A DNA stretch of 64,000 nucleotides from Dyella japonica A8 (GTDB lineage Bacteria > Pseudomonadota > Gammaproteobacteria > Xanthomonadales > Rhodanobacteraceae), in assembly GCF_000725385.1 (NCBI RefSeq), contig NZ_CP008884.1, forward strand, positions 1,550,001 through 1,614,000. The letters run 5' to 3'. The position numbers and the translations under genes are program-made. The notes beneath the pieces were generated by a model that was not told the DNA's origin, did not search any database, and worked only from the letters and a program-made list of their open reading frames with translations. Shown in pieces: positions 1 through 8,365 of the stretch. The stretch's first letter is position 1; each line of letters begins with the position of its first letter.

Positions 1-2
1 TG

Positions 3-50
3 CCGGACAATCGCTACGTGTCGGGCCGCATGGCGACCGCATCGCCCTGA
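3..50 (+). CDS. possible 3' end of a truncated upstream gene
   Basis: One plus-strand frame is open from the window edge and ends with TGA at 48-50, giving a 15-residue tail ending MATASP. A second frame is open as well, so the coding frame cannot be proven from so little sequence. No family can be assigned. Confidence 0.2.
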   Translation, partial: PDNRYVSGRMATASP

Positions 51-104
51 GTGGGGTTTTCCCCGTGCGTTTCGTCGCTGGAGCGCGCGTTGCACCTGGC
101 GATG

Positions 105-1034
105 TCACGCGCGAGGCGTCAGCGCCTTCCTCGCCTGTGCCACCGCATTGTGCGCGTGCAGGCTTTCCTGGTGCTCGACGCGGATGTGGAAGTCCGCGAT
201 GCCGTCGTCCGTCTCCAGCGCCTGCTGGATGCGTCGCGCGGCATCCTCGCAGAACATCAGGTTGCTGCCGTTGGCCAGCGCGAAGGCTTGCTCGTCCTCG
301 CGCTTGACCATGGCCTGCACGGGCGTGCCCAGCGAGGCTTCGACGCGGTCGATCAGGGCAGGGGCATCCCAGGCCGAGCCATGGGCCAGCCGCGTCCACA
401 CATAGGCCATGCTGCGCTGCGCATGCGGTGTGGCGGCTATGCCCTGCTCGCTGTCCAGCCACGCCAGCGCGGCATCGCGGGGCACGGGATCGGGCGAGGG
501 GAATCGCCGTGCGAAGTGCTCGGTGATGACTTGCCGCGCCAGGGCCGCCGACGCAGGGCAGGTGGACGAATAGGTGACCTCGATGGCCAGCGAAACATCC
601 ATGTCGCCGTGTTCCATCGTCGCTTCGATGGTCACCGGGTACACGCGCCACCCGTCTTGCCCGCTGCGCAGCGCCATGCGGCGCACCGGCTGCTCGAAAC
701 GCAGGCGCAGGCGCGCGCGGTCGGCAAGCCCGTGCTGGGACTGCAGGAACGCACGCAGCAGGCGTTCGAGCATCACCGTGCTGATCGGCTCGGCGCCGAG
801 GTGTTCGTCGATCAGCCGGTACAGGCGCGACATGTGGATGCCGCGCCGGTCCGTGCGCACTAGATTGACGAAGGCATCGACGCTGGCGATCACCTGCAGC
901 GTGGTTGAGCCACCGGCATCGATGCGCACGGGCGTGGCGATGCGTTCCATCCCGACCCATGCCAGCTGGCCGCCCAGCGCGGGATCGACAGCGACATCGG
1001 GCATGAGGAACAGGGGTTCGGCGATCTGCTTCAC
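105..1034 (-). CDS. folE2: GTP cyclohydrolase FolE2 (type IB)
   Basis: Converts GTP to 7,8-dihydroneopterin triphosphate, the first step of folate (and queuosine) synthesis, in the cytoplasm. The 309-residue product carries FolE2 hallmarks in order: GMERIATPV near the N-terminus, VRTDRRGIHMSRLY, the STCPAS metal-site segment with its Cys, HAQRS, and a conserved C-terminal block with KREDEQAFALANG and FCEDAARR. The start is a GTG without a clear ribosome-binding site; an in-frame ATG at 1004 is a plausible alternative. It lies 34 bp downstream of the subtilase gene on the same strand, so it may be read through from the sigma-factor operon. FolE2 enzymes can work with metals other than zinc and are often induced by zinc limitation, but no Zur box was seen. 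Family assignment is firm. Confidence 0.93.
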   Translation of the reverse strand: MKQIAEPLFLMPDVAVDPALGGQLAWVGMERIATPVRIDAGGSTTLQVIASVDAFVNLVRTDRRGIHMSRLYRLIDEHLGAEPISTVMLERLLRAFLQSQHGLADRARLRLRFEQPVRRMALRSGQDGWRVYPVTIEATMEHGDMDVSLAIEVTYSSTCPASAALARQVITEHFARRFPSPDPVPRDAALAWLDSEQGIAATPHAQRSMAYVWTRLAHGSAWDAPALIDRVEASLGTPVQAMVKREDEQAFALANGSNLMFCEDAARRIQQALETDDGIADFHIRVEHQESLHAHNAVAQARKALTPRA

Positions 1035-1068
1035 GTCGGCACCGGGGGCAGGGGTGGAGGGCAGGGCG

Positions 1069-2361
1069 TCAGCGATGCGAAGCGTCGCGGCCCTTGCGCA
1101 GCGCGTTCACCGCCGCCGCCGCATCGACCTGTGGCGTGCCGCCCACCACCTTGCTGTTGGTCAGGAGCAGGTCGCGGACGCTGCCGGCATCGAGGTTGGG
1201 CGATAGCGACAGCAGCAAGGCGACGATGCCGCTGACGTGAGCGGCGGCCATGGACGAGCCGGAGGTGAAGTCGTAGCCCCCGCCCGGCTGGGTCGTGAGG
1301 ATGTCGTTGCCGGGCGCGTTCAGCACGCCAGGCGGTGCCGGCGTGCTGCCGCTCACGCGCACCACGATCACGCCGGGCGCGCTGTCGGGAAATCCGGCAT
1401 GGCTTCCATCGGGTGGCATCGCCGCGACGATGATGCGTTGTTGTTCCAGCAGCTGCCCAAGCAGCTTGTTCAACAGGGGATCCGGCGGTCCGCCAAGGCT
1501 GAGGTTGACGATGCGCGCATCGGTATCAAGGATCGCCGCCATGGCCTTGGCGAGCGTGAACGAATTGCAGCGCGCGCCTTCCTGGCTGTTGGCGGGATAC
1601 CAGCACGCCTTGTAGACGCTGATGATGGACCGTGGCGCGATGCCGACGATGCCCACGTGGTTGTCACCGATGGCGCCGATGATGCCGGCGACTTCCGTGC
1701 CATGCGGGTCGCGGTTGAAGGCCGGCCCGTTGCCATCGACTTCGTTGCTGGTGTCATGGATGCGCCCCTGAAGGTCGGGGTGCGAGGTGTCGACGCCGGT
1801 GTCGACAATGGCGATATGGACGTGGTCGCCCTGGCTGATGTTGTGTGCTTCGGCCGCGTCCGTTTCGACGAAACCCCGCTGCAGGTTGGCATAGGGGTCG
1901 TTGTACTTGTGCGCGTCGGACGACGGCGCCGAGTACACGGTGTAATCCTGCAGCGGTTGCGCCAGCGCGACGCGGTCATCCTTCGACAGGGCGGCAAGCA
2001 GCTCGTCGCGCGTCATGCCCGAGGGCGGTTCGAGCACGATGCAATACAGGCTCAGCGCCTTGATGGGCCAGCCCACTACCTCGTGCCAGCCGTAATGCTG
2101 GCGCATGGCCTGCAGCGCCGACATCGCGCGCTGTCCCGCGCCGTAATTCGCGTTGGGGACATAGCCGAGCATGGTGGAGCCGGCGTGCGTCGGCGGCGGG
2201 TCCTGTGGGTTGGTGACGGCGAGCACGATGTCCCGCGTGCTGTCCATGGTGGTGACGGCACCACCACCGGCGGCGGTATCCGACGGTGGATCGGGGCGCA
2301 ACGGCGTGCACGCGCCCAGCAGGGTGATGGCCAACAGAAGCAGCAGCGTGGCGTACTTCAT
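1069..2361 (-). CDS. S8 (subtilisin-like) serine protease, predicted lipoprotein
   Basis: A 430-residue subtilase. The N-terminus is a lipoprotein signal with lipobox LLGAC, followed by a roughly 150-residue prodomain-like region. The catalytic triad is visible: Asp in IAIVDTGVDTSHPDL, His in DPHGTEVAGIIG and Ser in FTSGSSMAAAHVSG. A longer frame opens upstream, but the ATG at 2361 begins the signal peptide and overlaps the stop of the anti-sigma gene (ATGA), so that start was chosen. The protein is probably anchored at the envelope facing the periplasm or outside. Co-transcription with an ECF sigma/anti-sigma pair suggests it is an output or a processing partner of that stress pathway; this is inference. 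Confidence 0.9.
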   Translation of the reverse strand: MKYATLLLLLAITLLGACTPLRPDPPSDTAAGGGAVTTMDSTRDIVLAVTNPQDPPPTHAGSTMLGYVPNANYGAGQRAMSALQAMRQHYGWHEVVGWPIKALSLYCIVLEPPSGMTRDELLAALSKDDRVALAQPLQDYTVYSAPSSDAHKYNDPYANLQRGFVETDAAEAHNISQGDHVHIAIVDTGVDTSHPDLQGRIHDTSNEVDGNGPAFNRDPHGTEVAGIIGAIGDNHVGIVGIAPRSIISVYKACWYPANSQEGARCNSFTLAKAMAAILDTDARIVNLSLGGPPDPLLNKLLGQLLEQQRIIVAAMPPDGSHAGFPDSAPGVIVVRVSGSTPAPPGVLNAPGNDILTTQPGGGYDFTSGSSMAAAHVSGIVALLLSLSPNLDAGSVRDLLLTNSKVVGGTPQVDAAAAVNALRKGRDASHR

Positions 2362-2993
2362 GGGTTCGCGGCGACCGGCTCGGCGAGGCGGATGCCACGC
2401 GCGGCGCGCAATTGCCGCAGAGCGTCCGGTGCGGACGAGGCATGCGCCGGCACCACGGTGTAGGCGCCGACATCGTTGGGGCCATTGACCACATCGAGCT
2501 GCAGCGAGTGCAGCAGGGCGTTCCACTCGGCGAGCTTCATGCCGGTGTCGGGAACCACGCGGATCGCCCCCGGCAGGGTCCGCTGCGCGGAATCGCTCAG
2601 CGTGCGGTAGGACGAATGGGCGCCATCGGACGACCACAGCTCCGCGCCAAGGATGCCCATGCCCACGGCCTGCACCAGCACGGCGGCCACCAGTGCACGG
2701 GTGACCCAGCTGCCGGTGCGCGCCGGGGCTGCCGGTGCGTCGGCCTCCTCGGCGTCGATGCGGCCCAGCAATCGCCGCAGTCCGGCCTCGGGGTCGAGCT
2801 GGATGCCGGTCGGCAGGGCCAGTGCCAGGCGCAGTTTGCTCTGCTGCGCGAACTCTTCGCGGCAGGCCTCACAACCGGCAAGGTGTTCGGTGAGCCAGGC
2901 GCTCTGCTCCGCCGGGGCGCTGTCCTGCAGCACCCACGGCATCGCTTCCCACGCCTTTGCACAATCCTTGTCGGTGTCTTTCGTCAACTTCAT
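2358..2993 (-). CDS. anti-sigma factor with zf-HC2 motif
   Basis: A 211-residue membrane protein. The N-terminal cytoplasmic part has the zinc-finger pattern of anti-sigma factors (His in TEHLAGCEACREEF, with both Cys). One transmembrane segment follows (around LVAAVLVQAVGMGILGAEL), then a periplasmic tail of about 100 residues. The start at 2993 overlaps the sigma-factor stop by four bases, and its own stop overlaps the protease start by four bases, so all three are translationally coupled. By family it should bind and hold the sigma factor encoded just upstream. The periplasmic signal it senses is not evident. Confidence 0.85.
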   Translation of the reverse strand: MKLTKDTDKDCAKAWEAMPWVLQDSAPAEQSAWLTEHLAGCEACREEFAQQSKLRLALALPTGIQLDPEAGLRRLLGRIDAEEADAPAAPARTGSWVTRALVAAVLVQAVGMGILGAELWSSDGAHSSYRTLSDSAQRTLPGAIRVVPDTGMKLAEWNALLHSLQLDVVNGPNDVGAYTVVPAHASSAPDALRQLRAARGIRLAEPVAANP

Positions 2994-3577
2994 GGCACGC
3001 GGTTCTCTTTCTGCGTGAGCTGTTCGCCAGCAAGGGCTGGCAGTACGTTGCGCAACTTCACCCTGGCATGGAACAGCCGCGCCTTCACCGTGCCCACCGG
3101 GCATTGCATGATGGCGGCGACGTCATCCAGCGTGTGTCCCACGCCGTAGACCAGTTCTACCACCACGCGCTGGTCGGCCGAGAGGCGTTCCATGGCCTTG
3201 CCCAGCCAGTCGCGCAGTTCGCGGTCTTCGCTGGGGTCGAAGGCGGGTATGCGGTCTTCGGGCAGCCCTTCCTCGTCCACCGGCTCGTCGCCGCGCTGGC
3301 GCAGCGCCTTCAAGCCGCAGCGATACGCGATGCCGATGATCCAGGTCGAGACTCGCGAATCGCCGTTGAACGCGCCAGCCTTCTGCCAGACGATCCAGAA
3401 GCAGTCGTTGATGACTTCCTCGATCAGGTCGGCCCGGCGCGTCAATCGCGACAGGAACCGGGACAACCGGCCGTGGTAGGCGTGGTACAGCGTGGCCAGC
3501 GCCGCGCGGTCGCCTGTCGCCATGCGCTGGAGCAGCAGGCGGTCCGTCTCATCCGCATCAATATCGTCATTTTTCAT
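2990..3577 (-). CDS. ECF RNA polymerase sigma factor
   Basis: A 195-residue sigma-70 family regulator of the extracytoplasmic-function type. Region 2 covers about residues 25-95 (LYHAYHGRLSRFLSRL, then STWIIGIAYR). Region 4 covers about 130-185 and has the helix-turn-helix LDDVAAIMQCPVGTVKARLF. It heads an operon with a coupled zf-HC2 anti-sigma factor and a lipoprotein subtilase. Such units usually autoregulate from a promoter just upstream of the sigma gene; the short gap at 3578-3641 would hold it, but no motif could be assigned. Confidence 0.9.
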   Translation of the reverse strand: MKNDDIDADETDRLLLQRMATGDRAALATLYHAYHGRLSRFLSRLTRRADLIEEVINDCFWIVWQKAGAFNGDSRVSTWIIGIAYRCGLKALRQRGDEPVDEEGLPEDRIPAFDPSEDRELRDWLGKAMERLSADQRVVVELVYGVGHTLDDVAAIMQCPVGTVKARLFHARVKLRNVLPALAGEQLTQKENRVP

Positions 3578-3641
3578 GGCTGTGACGAAGGCAGGGTGTT
3601 ACCCGGTTAGTGCCCGATCCGACCGAAATGGTTGTCCCGTC

Positions 3642-4433
3642 TCAGAATGACCACGACATCGTCGCCACCCAAGGCGAGGCGGCCAACCAGGCTTCGCGCA
3701 TGCTCGCGTCGACGAACACGCGATCCACTTCCACACGCCACGGGCCCTGCGCCCAGATCAGGCCCAGGTGCCCGTACCCATAGGAGTTTACGCGGTCGCC
3801 GCGAGGATAGCGGTGGCTGCCGTACTCATCGTCGTAGGTGCCGTAGGTGGGCACCTGGGTCTGGGCATAGCCGGCGCCTGCCGAAAAGGAAACATGCCAG
3901 GGCAGCGGCCAGTGGAAATCCACGTCGGCCGCGCCGCGCAGCTGGTGGTTGCCGCCACCCGTGGGAATCATGGCCGCGATGCCCAGGGTAAGGACGTCGC
4001 GGTAGATCCAGTTGGCGCCGCCTTCGGCGCGGTTGAAGGCGCCATTGCCGCGCCCCGGGTAGTCGTAATAGGCGGCGGTGGCCGCGAACTGCCAGTCCGG
4101 CGTCATCCGCCAGGTGTGAGAAGCTTGCGCGAATGTTTCGGCGAGCGGTGTGGCGTTGCGTACTTCCGTACTGGCGGCGACGCCGAATGCCCAGCCGGAA
4201 GGCAGCGTCCAGGACACCGCGCCCTGCACAATGGCCGTGTCGGAAGTGACGGCCAGCCCGCGGTCGACGAGTTGCGAACTGAGGGCCACGATGCCGTTGA
4301 TGTTTCCCGACTGCGCCAGCGCCGGCCATGGCAGGCAGGCGCATGCGGCCATGGCGACCAGCGCGTGATGAATCCGATGTCGACGCTGCGTGATGACGGT
4401 GACGACGGGCGAGGCGCTGCTGGGCGGCTGCAT
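3642..4433 (-). CDS. TorF-like outer-membrane beta-barrel protein
   Basis: About 263 residues with a cleavable signal peptide ending PALAQ after a hydrophobic stretch, then alternating amphipathic strands typical of a small barrel. It resembles the TorF-type putative porin family (N-terminal strand GIVALSSQLVDRGLAVT) and ends in the aromatic residue expected of outer-membrane proteins (MSWSF). The frame extends further upstream, but the ATG at 4433 places a proper signal peptide near the N-terminus. The gene ends 64 bp from the sigma-factor start on the same strand. The substrate is unknown. Confidence 0.7.
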   Translation of the reverse strand: MQPPSSASPVVTVITQRRHRIHHALVAMAACACLPWPALAQSGNINGIVALSSQLVDRGLAVTSDTAIVQGAVSWTLPSGWAFGVAASTEVRNATPLAETFAQASHTWRMTPDWQFAATAAYYDYPGRGNGAFNRAEGGANWIYRDVLTLGIAAMIPTGGGNHQLRGAADVDFHWPLPWHVSFSAGAGYAQTQVPTYGTYDDEYGSHRYPRGDRVNSYGYGHLGLIWAQGPWRVEVDRVFVDASMREAWLAASPWVATMSWSF

Positions 4434-4613
4434 GGGCCACCCGGGGAGGCGCGCATCCGCACCACGCGGGCCGGCTAGCACCGCGGGTGGGTAGGCCCGG
4501 TTACTGCTGGCTGGGGCAGCGCCGTGCAACATCGTTCCCCGTGATGAGCCGCGTCGGTGCCGGCCTAGATTAATCGCCGGCACAGGCGCTGTACACGTGC
4601 ATGCCCCATCCCG

Positions 4614-5012
4614 TCAGTGGTTCGATTGCAGGTAGGCGATCAGGTCGTCGAGCTGCCTGGGGTCGTCGAGCCCCGGGTACTTCATCCGGGTTCCGGGGTT
4701 GGCCTTCCTGGCCGATTGCGACAGGTACCAGTGCAGCTTGTCCTCGGTCCACACCCAGTCGGCGTTCTTGAGCGCGTCCGTGTACTTGTAGCCGGCAAGG
4801 CTGCCCGCGTGGCGACCGACGATGCCGAACAGGCTGGGGCCCTTCTTGTTGTGGCCCTCCCGGGTGGTGTGGCATTCGGAGCACTCCTGCTTGAACACAT
4901 CCGCGCCGGCACTCGCATCGCCCGCCAGCGCGGGCTGGCTGCCCGCGGCGTAGACAAGCATTCCGGTCATCAAGGCGCTGCGCGCCGCTCTCCCCAGCTT
5001 GGGTGTAGTCAC
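4614..5012 (-). CDS. class I c-type cytochrome, periplasmic
   Basis: A 132-residue monohaem cytochrome c of the c2/cytochrome-c550 type. A signal peptide (ending PALA) precedes the haem motif CSECH at residues 44-48. The Met axial ligand is in GTRMKYPG near residue 110, and the C-terminal helix is DDLIAYLQ. The GTG at 5012 was chosen because GGGAG precedes it at suitable distance; a TTG at 5042 would add ten residues and run into the preceding gene. It is the last gene of a minus-strand unit with cytochrome b561 and a haem-barrel protein, and is likely the soluble electron carrier of that unit. Confidence 0.88.
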   Translation of the reverse strand: MTTPKLGRAARSALMTGMLVYAAGSQPALAGDASAGADVFKQECSECHTTREGHNKKGPSLFGIVGRHAGSLAGYKYTDALKNADWVWTEDKLHWYLSQSARKANPGTRMKYPGLDDPRQLDDLIAYLQSNH

Positions 5013-5031
5013 GTCCAGGCTCCCGCAGGTG

Positions 5032-6360
5032 TCAGAACGCAATGCTTGCGCTCAAGGTGAAGGCATCAAGGTCTTTGGCCCGCAACATCGGCGCGCCCGG
5101 CGGGGCGCCGAACACGTTGTTGCTCACGCCGTTGAAGCGCGTGAAGAGGAACCAGGTGGCGGCGATCTTCAGGTTCGCCTTGGAGGTGAACGAATCGTCC
5201 TTGCCGAACGGCGTCCAGTACAGGGTAATCAGGTTGGCGGTGCTGTCCGGCTTGCCATAGGGTGGGTAGCGCGCGGCATCTTCCGTGCCCGTGCTTACCA
5301 GGTGCGCGACCTGCAGCGCATAGCTCTGCTTGAAGGTATAGGTCACGCTGAGCGTGCGGTCGTGCGCATCGCCGTGCGATTTGGCCACCAGGCCGTTGAT
5401 GGTCGGCGTACTGCCGTAGTCGCGCTGCTCCAGGATGTTCACATAGCTCGCCTGCACGATGTGCTCGTGATTGCCGAGGAACTGGTAGGTCAGGTCGTAA
5501 CCGAGGTCGGTGATGTCGTCGCCCGGCGCATTGCGCGGCAGGCGCCGCGTGGTGGTGAGCGCCACCAGGCCTACGGAGAAGAACTGTCGCTTCATGTCCT
5601 TCATATAGGCGAAGCGGAAGTAGCCCGTATCGCTGAGGCGGCCGGGATCGCCGGCAAGCTTGTAGCCGAGCTTGTCCTGCACCGAGGTCGGCATGCTGTT
5701 GTAGGTGCCGATCTCGCCGTACCAGTTGTCGTCGTAGAGCGCATACACGCCGCCACCGATCACGCGGTTGTACAGCGAATTGGGGCTGGACAGATTGAGC
5801 AGCGTGCCGGATATCGCCGGTGGGCCCAGGGTCGATGCGTTGGGCAGCACGCCGAGGGGATCGTCGAAGCCAGGGCTGTTGTTGACGCTCACGCCCACGA
5901 TGGTGTCCTTGCCAGCGATCTTCAGGTCCTTGGCGACGAAGCGCAGATCCAGATTGCTGAGCCGGGTGCTGAACTGGTCCTTGCCGTTGTTGTCCGTCTC
6001 CACCTTCACGAAGCCGCCGAGGTGGTCGCTGATGCGGCCGGCCAGATAGATGTCCGCCTCGGTGAGCTGGGTGGTGTGCTGGCCGGTCTCGGGCACGTTG
6101 TGCGAGCCGATGAGCTGCGCGGCCACCGGGATCTTGATGCCCTGGCCATCCGTATCGGTATAACCGCCGAGCTTGAAGCGCATGCCATAGGGCGTCAGCG
6201 CCGGACCGTAGGCGCCGGCGTGGCAATCCGCGCAGGCGGAGCCGGTCTGGCGGGCATAGGCAGGCACCGCGTGCACGCCGTTGCTTGCCAGCAAGGACAG
6301 CACGACGACCACGACATAGCAGGCCACCAGGGGCCAGTAACGGGTCATTGAGGGATGCAT
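5032..6360 (-). CDS. outer-membrane barrel protein with one N-terminal c-haem site
   Basis: A 442-residue exported protein. A hydrophobic signal sequence (residues 8-27, cleaved near VHA) is followed at once by one haem motif, CADCH (43-47), preceded by the ARQTG-type context common in such proteins. From about residue 60 the sequence is a porin-like barrel of repeated amphipathic strands ending in SASIAF with a terminal Phe. The combination suggests a barrel carrying a single haem near its periplasmic mouth. It sits between cytochrome b561 and cytochrome c genes, so passing electrons to or through the outer membrane is a reasonable inference. The family is found in proteobacteria but its function is not settled. 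Confidence 0.72.
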   Translation of the reverse strand: MHPSMTRYWPLVACYVVVVVLSLLASNGVHAVPAYARQTGSACADCHAGAYGPALTPYGMRFKLGGYTDTDGQGIKIPVAAQLIGSHNVPETGQHTTQLTEADIYLAGRISDHLGGFVKVETDNNGKDQFSTRLSNLDLRFVAKDLKIAGKDTIVGVSVNNSPGFDDPLGVLPNASTLGPPAISGTLLNLSSPNSLYNRVIGGGVYALYDDNWYGEIGTYNSMPTSVQDKLGYKLAGDPGRLSDTGYFRFAYMKDMKRQFFSVGLVALTTTRRLPRNAPGDDITDLGYDLTYQFLGNHEHIVQASYVNILEQRDYGSTPTINGLVAKSHGDAHDRTLSVTYTFKQSYALQVAHLVSTGTEDAARYPPYGKPDSTANLITLYWTPFGKDDSFTSKANLKIAATWFLFTRFNGVSNNVFGAPPGAPMLRAKDLDAFTLSASIAF

Positions 6361-6409
6361 GAGGTTTCCTTGTCTCGATGAGGCTCGTGCATGCGGCGCC
6401 CGGCGCGCA

Positions 6410-7027
6410 TCAGCGGCCGCGCCTGGGCAACATCATGCGGAGCGTGCGATCGCGCAGCACGAAGTGGTGCCAGAGCGAGGCGGCCACGTGCAGCGTGATC
6501 AGGGCAAGCAGCACCCAGGCAACGCCCTGGTGCCAGTCGGTGAGCCTGTCGGCGAGGTCTTCGTCGCTGGCGACCAGCGAGGGCAGGGTGAGTCCGAAAA
6601 AATGCACCGGCTTGCCTTCCGCGCTGCTCAGCGCCCAGCCAAGCAAGGGCTGCACCAGCAGCAGGACATACAGGGCCAGGTGCGTCGAGGCCGCCGCAAA
6701 ACGGACCAAGGGCGACGTGTCGCCCTCGGCCGGCCACTTGCCCAGCCGGAAGCGCAGCGCCGCCCGCACGAAGAACAGCAGCAGGATCAGCAGCCCGAAG
6801 TGGCGATGGCCTTCCAGCAGCCACTGGCGCAACGCGCGGCCTTCCACCTCGTCGCGTACCAGGATGAGGGTGACGCCAAGCACCAGGAACAGCGCGGTCA
6901 GCCAGTGCAGGATGACGAGGGCGCGCGGACGCATCGGCAACGCGTCGCCTGCGGCGCTTGCGGCGGGGTCCGGCGAGGTCGCCCTGCTGGTATTCGTTGC
7001 TGGCGGATTCTTGTTCTGCCAATCCAT
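6410..7027 (-). CDS. cytochrome b561 family membrane protein
   Basis: About 205 residues with four transmembrane helices and haem-ligand histidines in the expected places: ILHWLTA (helix 1), GHRHFGLL (helix 2), STHLALYVLL (helix 3) and TLHVAASLWHHF (helix 4). The family moves electrons from quinol or other donors across the inner membrane to periplasmic carriers. The ATG at 7027 gives a 30-residue polar N-terminus; MRPRALV is an alternative shorter start. It is the first gene of the b561, haem-barrel, cytochrome c unit, and is divergent from the glycan operon starting at 7278. Confidence 0.85.
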   Translation of the reverse strand: MDWQNKNPPATNTSRATSPDPAASAAGDALPMRPRALVILHWLTALFLVLGVTLILVRDEVEGRALRQWLLEGHRHFGLLILLLFFVRAALRFRLGKWPAEGDTSPLVRFAAASTHLALYVLLLVQPLLGWALSSAEGKPVHFFGLTLPSLVASDEDLADRLTDWHQGVAWVLLALITLHVAASLWHHFVLRDRTLRMMLPRRGR

Positions 7028-7277
7028 GTACGCGCCTCTGCACCACGCCACTGGCGTCCACGCGGTCCGCACGCCTTCAACGGCGATGACGTGCCGGGAG
7101 ACAGGAAGGGCGCGCGGAACCGGAACTGCTCTATGTGCGTGAGTGCCAGCGCGGCACGGAAAGGTTGTATGGCTGGCCGAACGGCCGGTTGAACGTCGCC
7201 ACGCAACCTTTCGCCGAGGCAGCAGGCACTCAGTGCCAAGGGTTCTCCACGACAACGCCAAATGCCGGGCCGACAGC

Positions 7278-7715
7278 ATGGACATCGAACGCGTACAACT
7301 GCAGATGCATGGCGACCACGGCGGTATGCTCATCGCCCTGGAACAAGACATCAACGTGCCCTTCGTGATCCGGCGCGTGTACTACATCTTCGCGACCGAG
7401 CATGACGTGCACCGCGGCAAGCACGCGCACCGGCATCTGCGCCAGTTGGCGGTGGCCGTGCGCGGGTCGGTGACCATCCTGCTCGACGACGGCTCGGGAC
7501 CGGTCGAGGTGGTGCTGAACGATCCGTCCCAGGGCCTGCTGATGGGCGACATGGTATGGCGCGAGCTGTACGACTTCAGTGAAGACTGCGTGTTGATGGT
7601 GCTGGCGGACCATCTGTACGACCCGGCCGACTACATCACCGACTACGATGCCTTCCTGAGCGAAGTGAAAGGCATCCCCTACCCGGCAGGACTGGTCGCA
7701 TGCCAAAGCGTCTAG
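7278..7715 (+). CDS. fdtA: WxcM/FdtA-like dTDP-4-oxo-6-deoxyglucose 3,4-oxoisomerase
   Basis: A 145-residue cupin of the WxcM-like/FdtA family, which converts dTDP-4-oxo-6-deoxyglucose to its 3-oxo isomer. The cupin core has the active-site stretch HRGKHAHRHLRQ and conserved strands VRGSVTILLDDG and GLLMGDMVWREL. The ATG at 7278 begins the conserved domain; the longer open frame upstream was rejected. It overlaps the next gene by 16 bp. A PglD-like acetyltransferase and a DegT aminotransferase follow, giving the pathway set for dTDP-3-acetamido-3,6-dideoxyhexose (Fuc3NAc or Qui3NAc). rmlA and rmlB, needed for the precursor, are not in the window. The exact sugar isomer cannot be decided. Confidence 0.82.
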   Translation: MDIERVQLQMHGDHGGMLIALEQDINVPFVIRRVYYIFATEHDVHRGKHAHRHLRQLAVAVRGSVTILLDDGSGPVEVVLNDPSQGLLMGDMVWRELYDFSEDCVLMVLADHLYDPADYITDYDAFLSEVKGIPYPAGLVACQSV

Positions 7716-8365
7716 TGCTGATCGGGGCGGGCGAACTGGCGCAGATTGCCTGCGAGTACTTCGAGCACGACAGCGACTATGACGTTGCCGCTTTCAGTGT
7801 CGAAAGCGCCTACCTGACCGATAGCACGCTGGCCGGTCGGCCCGTGGTGGCCTACGAGGCGCTGGAGTCGCTTTATCCGCCGACGGAGTACGAGCTGTTC
7901 GTGGCCATTCCGGCCAGCCAGCTCAACCGCCTGCGCACGCGCTTCTACCTCGACGCGAAGGCCCGCGGCTATCGCTTCGCGACCTACGTGAGCTCGCATG
8001 CCTTCGTGTGGCGCAACGTGGAGATCGGCGAGAACAGCTTCATCTTCGAGAACAACGTGATCCAGCCGTTCGTGCGCATCGGCAATAACTGCATCCTGTG
8101 GAGCGGCAACCACGTCGGGCATCGCACGGTGATACGCGACCACGTGTTCGTCGCCTCGCACGCGGTGATCTCGGGCTATTGCGACGTGGGCGAAAGCAGC
8201 TTCATCGGCGTCAACACCACCTTCAACGACCACGTGAAGGTGGCCATGGACAACGTGATCGGTTCCGGCGCGCTGGTCCACCGCGATACGGAACCGGGAA
8301 GGGTTTACGTCGGCTCGCCCGCGAAGGCGGTGCCCGATCGATCCAGTTTTGACGTGAGGCTCTGA
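7700..8365 (+). CDS. PglD/NeuD-like sugar O/N-acetyltransferase (FdtC/QdtC-type)
   Basis: 221 residues. The N-terminal part is a Rossmann-like nucleotide-sugar binding domain (LVLIGAGELAQIACEYF). From about residue 95 comes a left-handed beta-helix of hexapeptide repeats (ENNVIQPFVRIGNNCILWSG), with the catalytic His in SGNHVGHRTVIRDHVFVASHAV and a C-terminal YVGSPAKAV. Between FdtA-like and aminotransferase genes, it most likely N-acetylates the 3-amino group of a dTDP-3-amino-3,6-dideoxyhexose using acetyl-CoA. Its stop directly abuts the next start codon. Confidence 0.8.
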   Translation: MPKRLVLIGAGELAQIACEYFEHDSDYDVAAFSVESAYLTDSTLAGRPVVAYEALESLYPPTEYELFVAIPASQLNRLRTRFYLDAKARGYRFATYVSSHAFVWRNVEIGENSFIFENNVIQPFVRIGNNCILWSGNHVGHRTVIRDHVFVASHAVISGYCDVGESSFIGVNTTFNDHVKVAMDNVIGSGALVHRDTEPGRVYVGSPAKAVPDRSSFDVRL

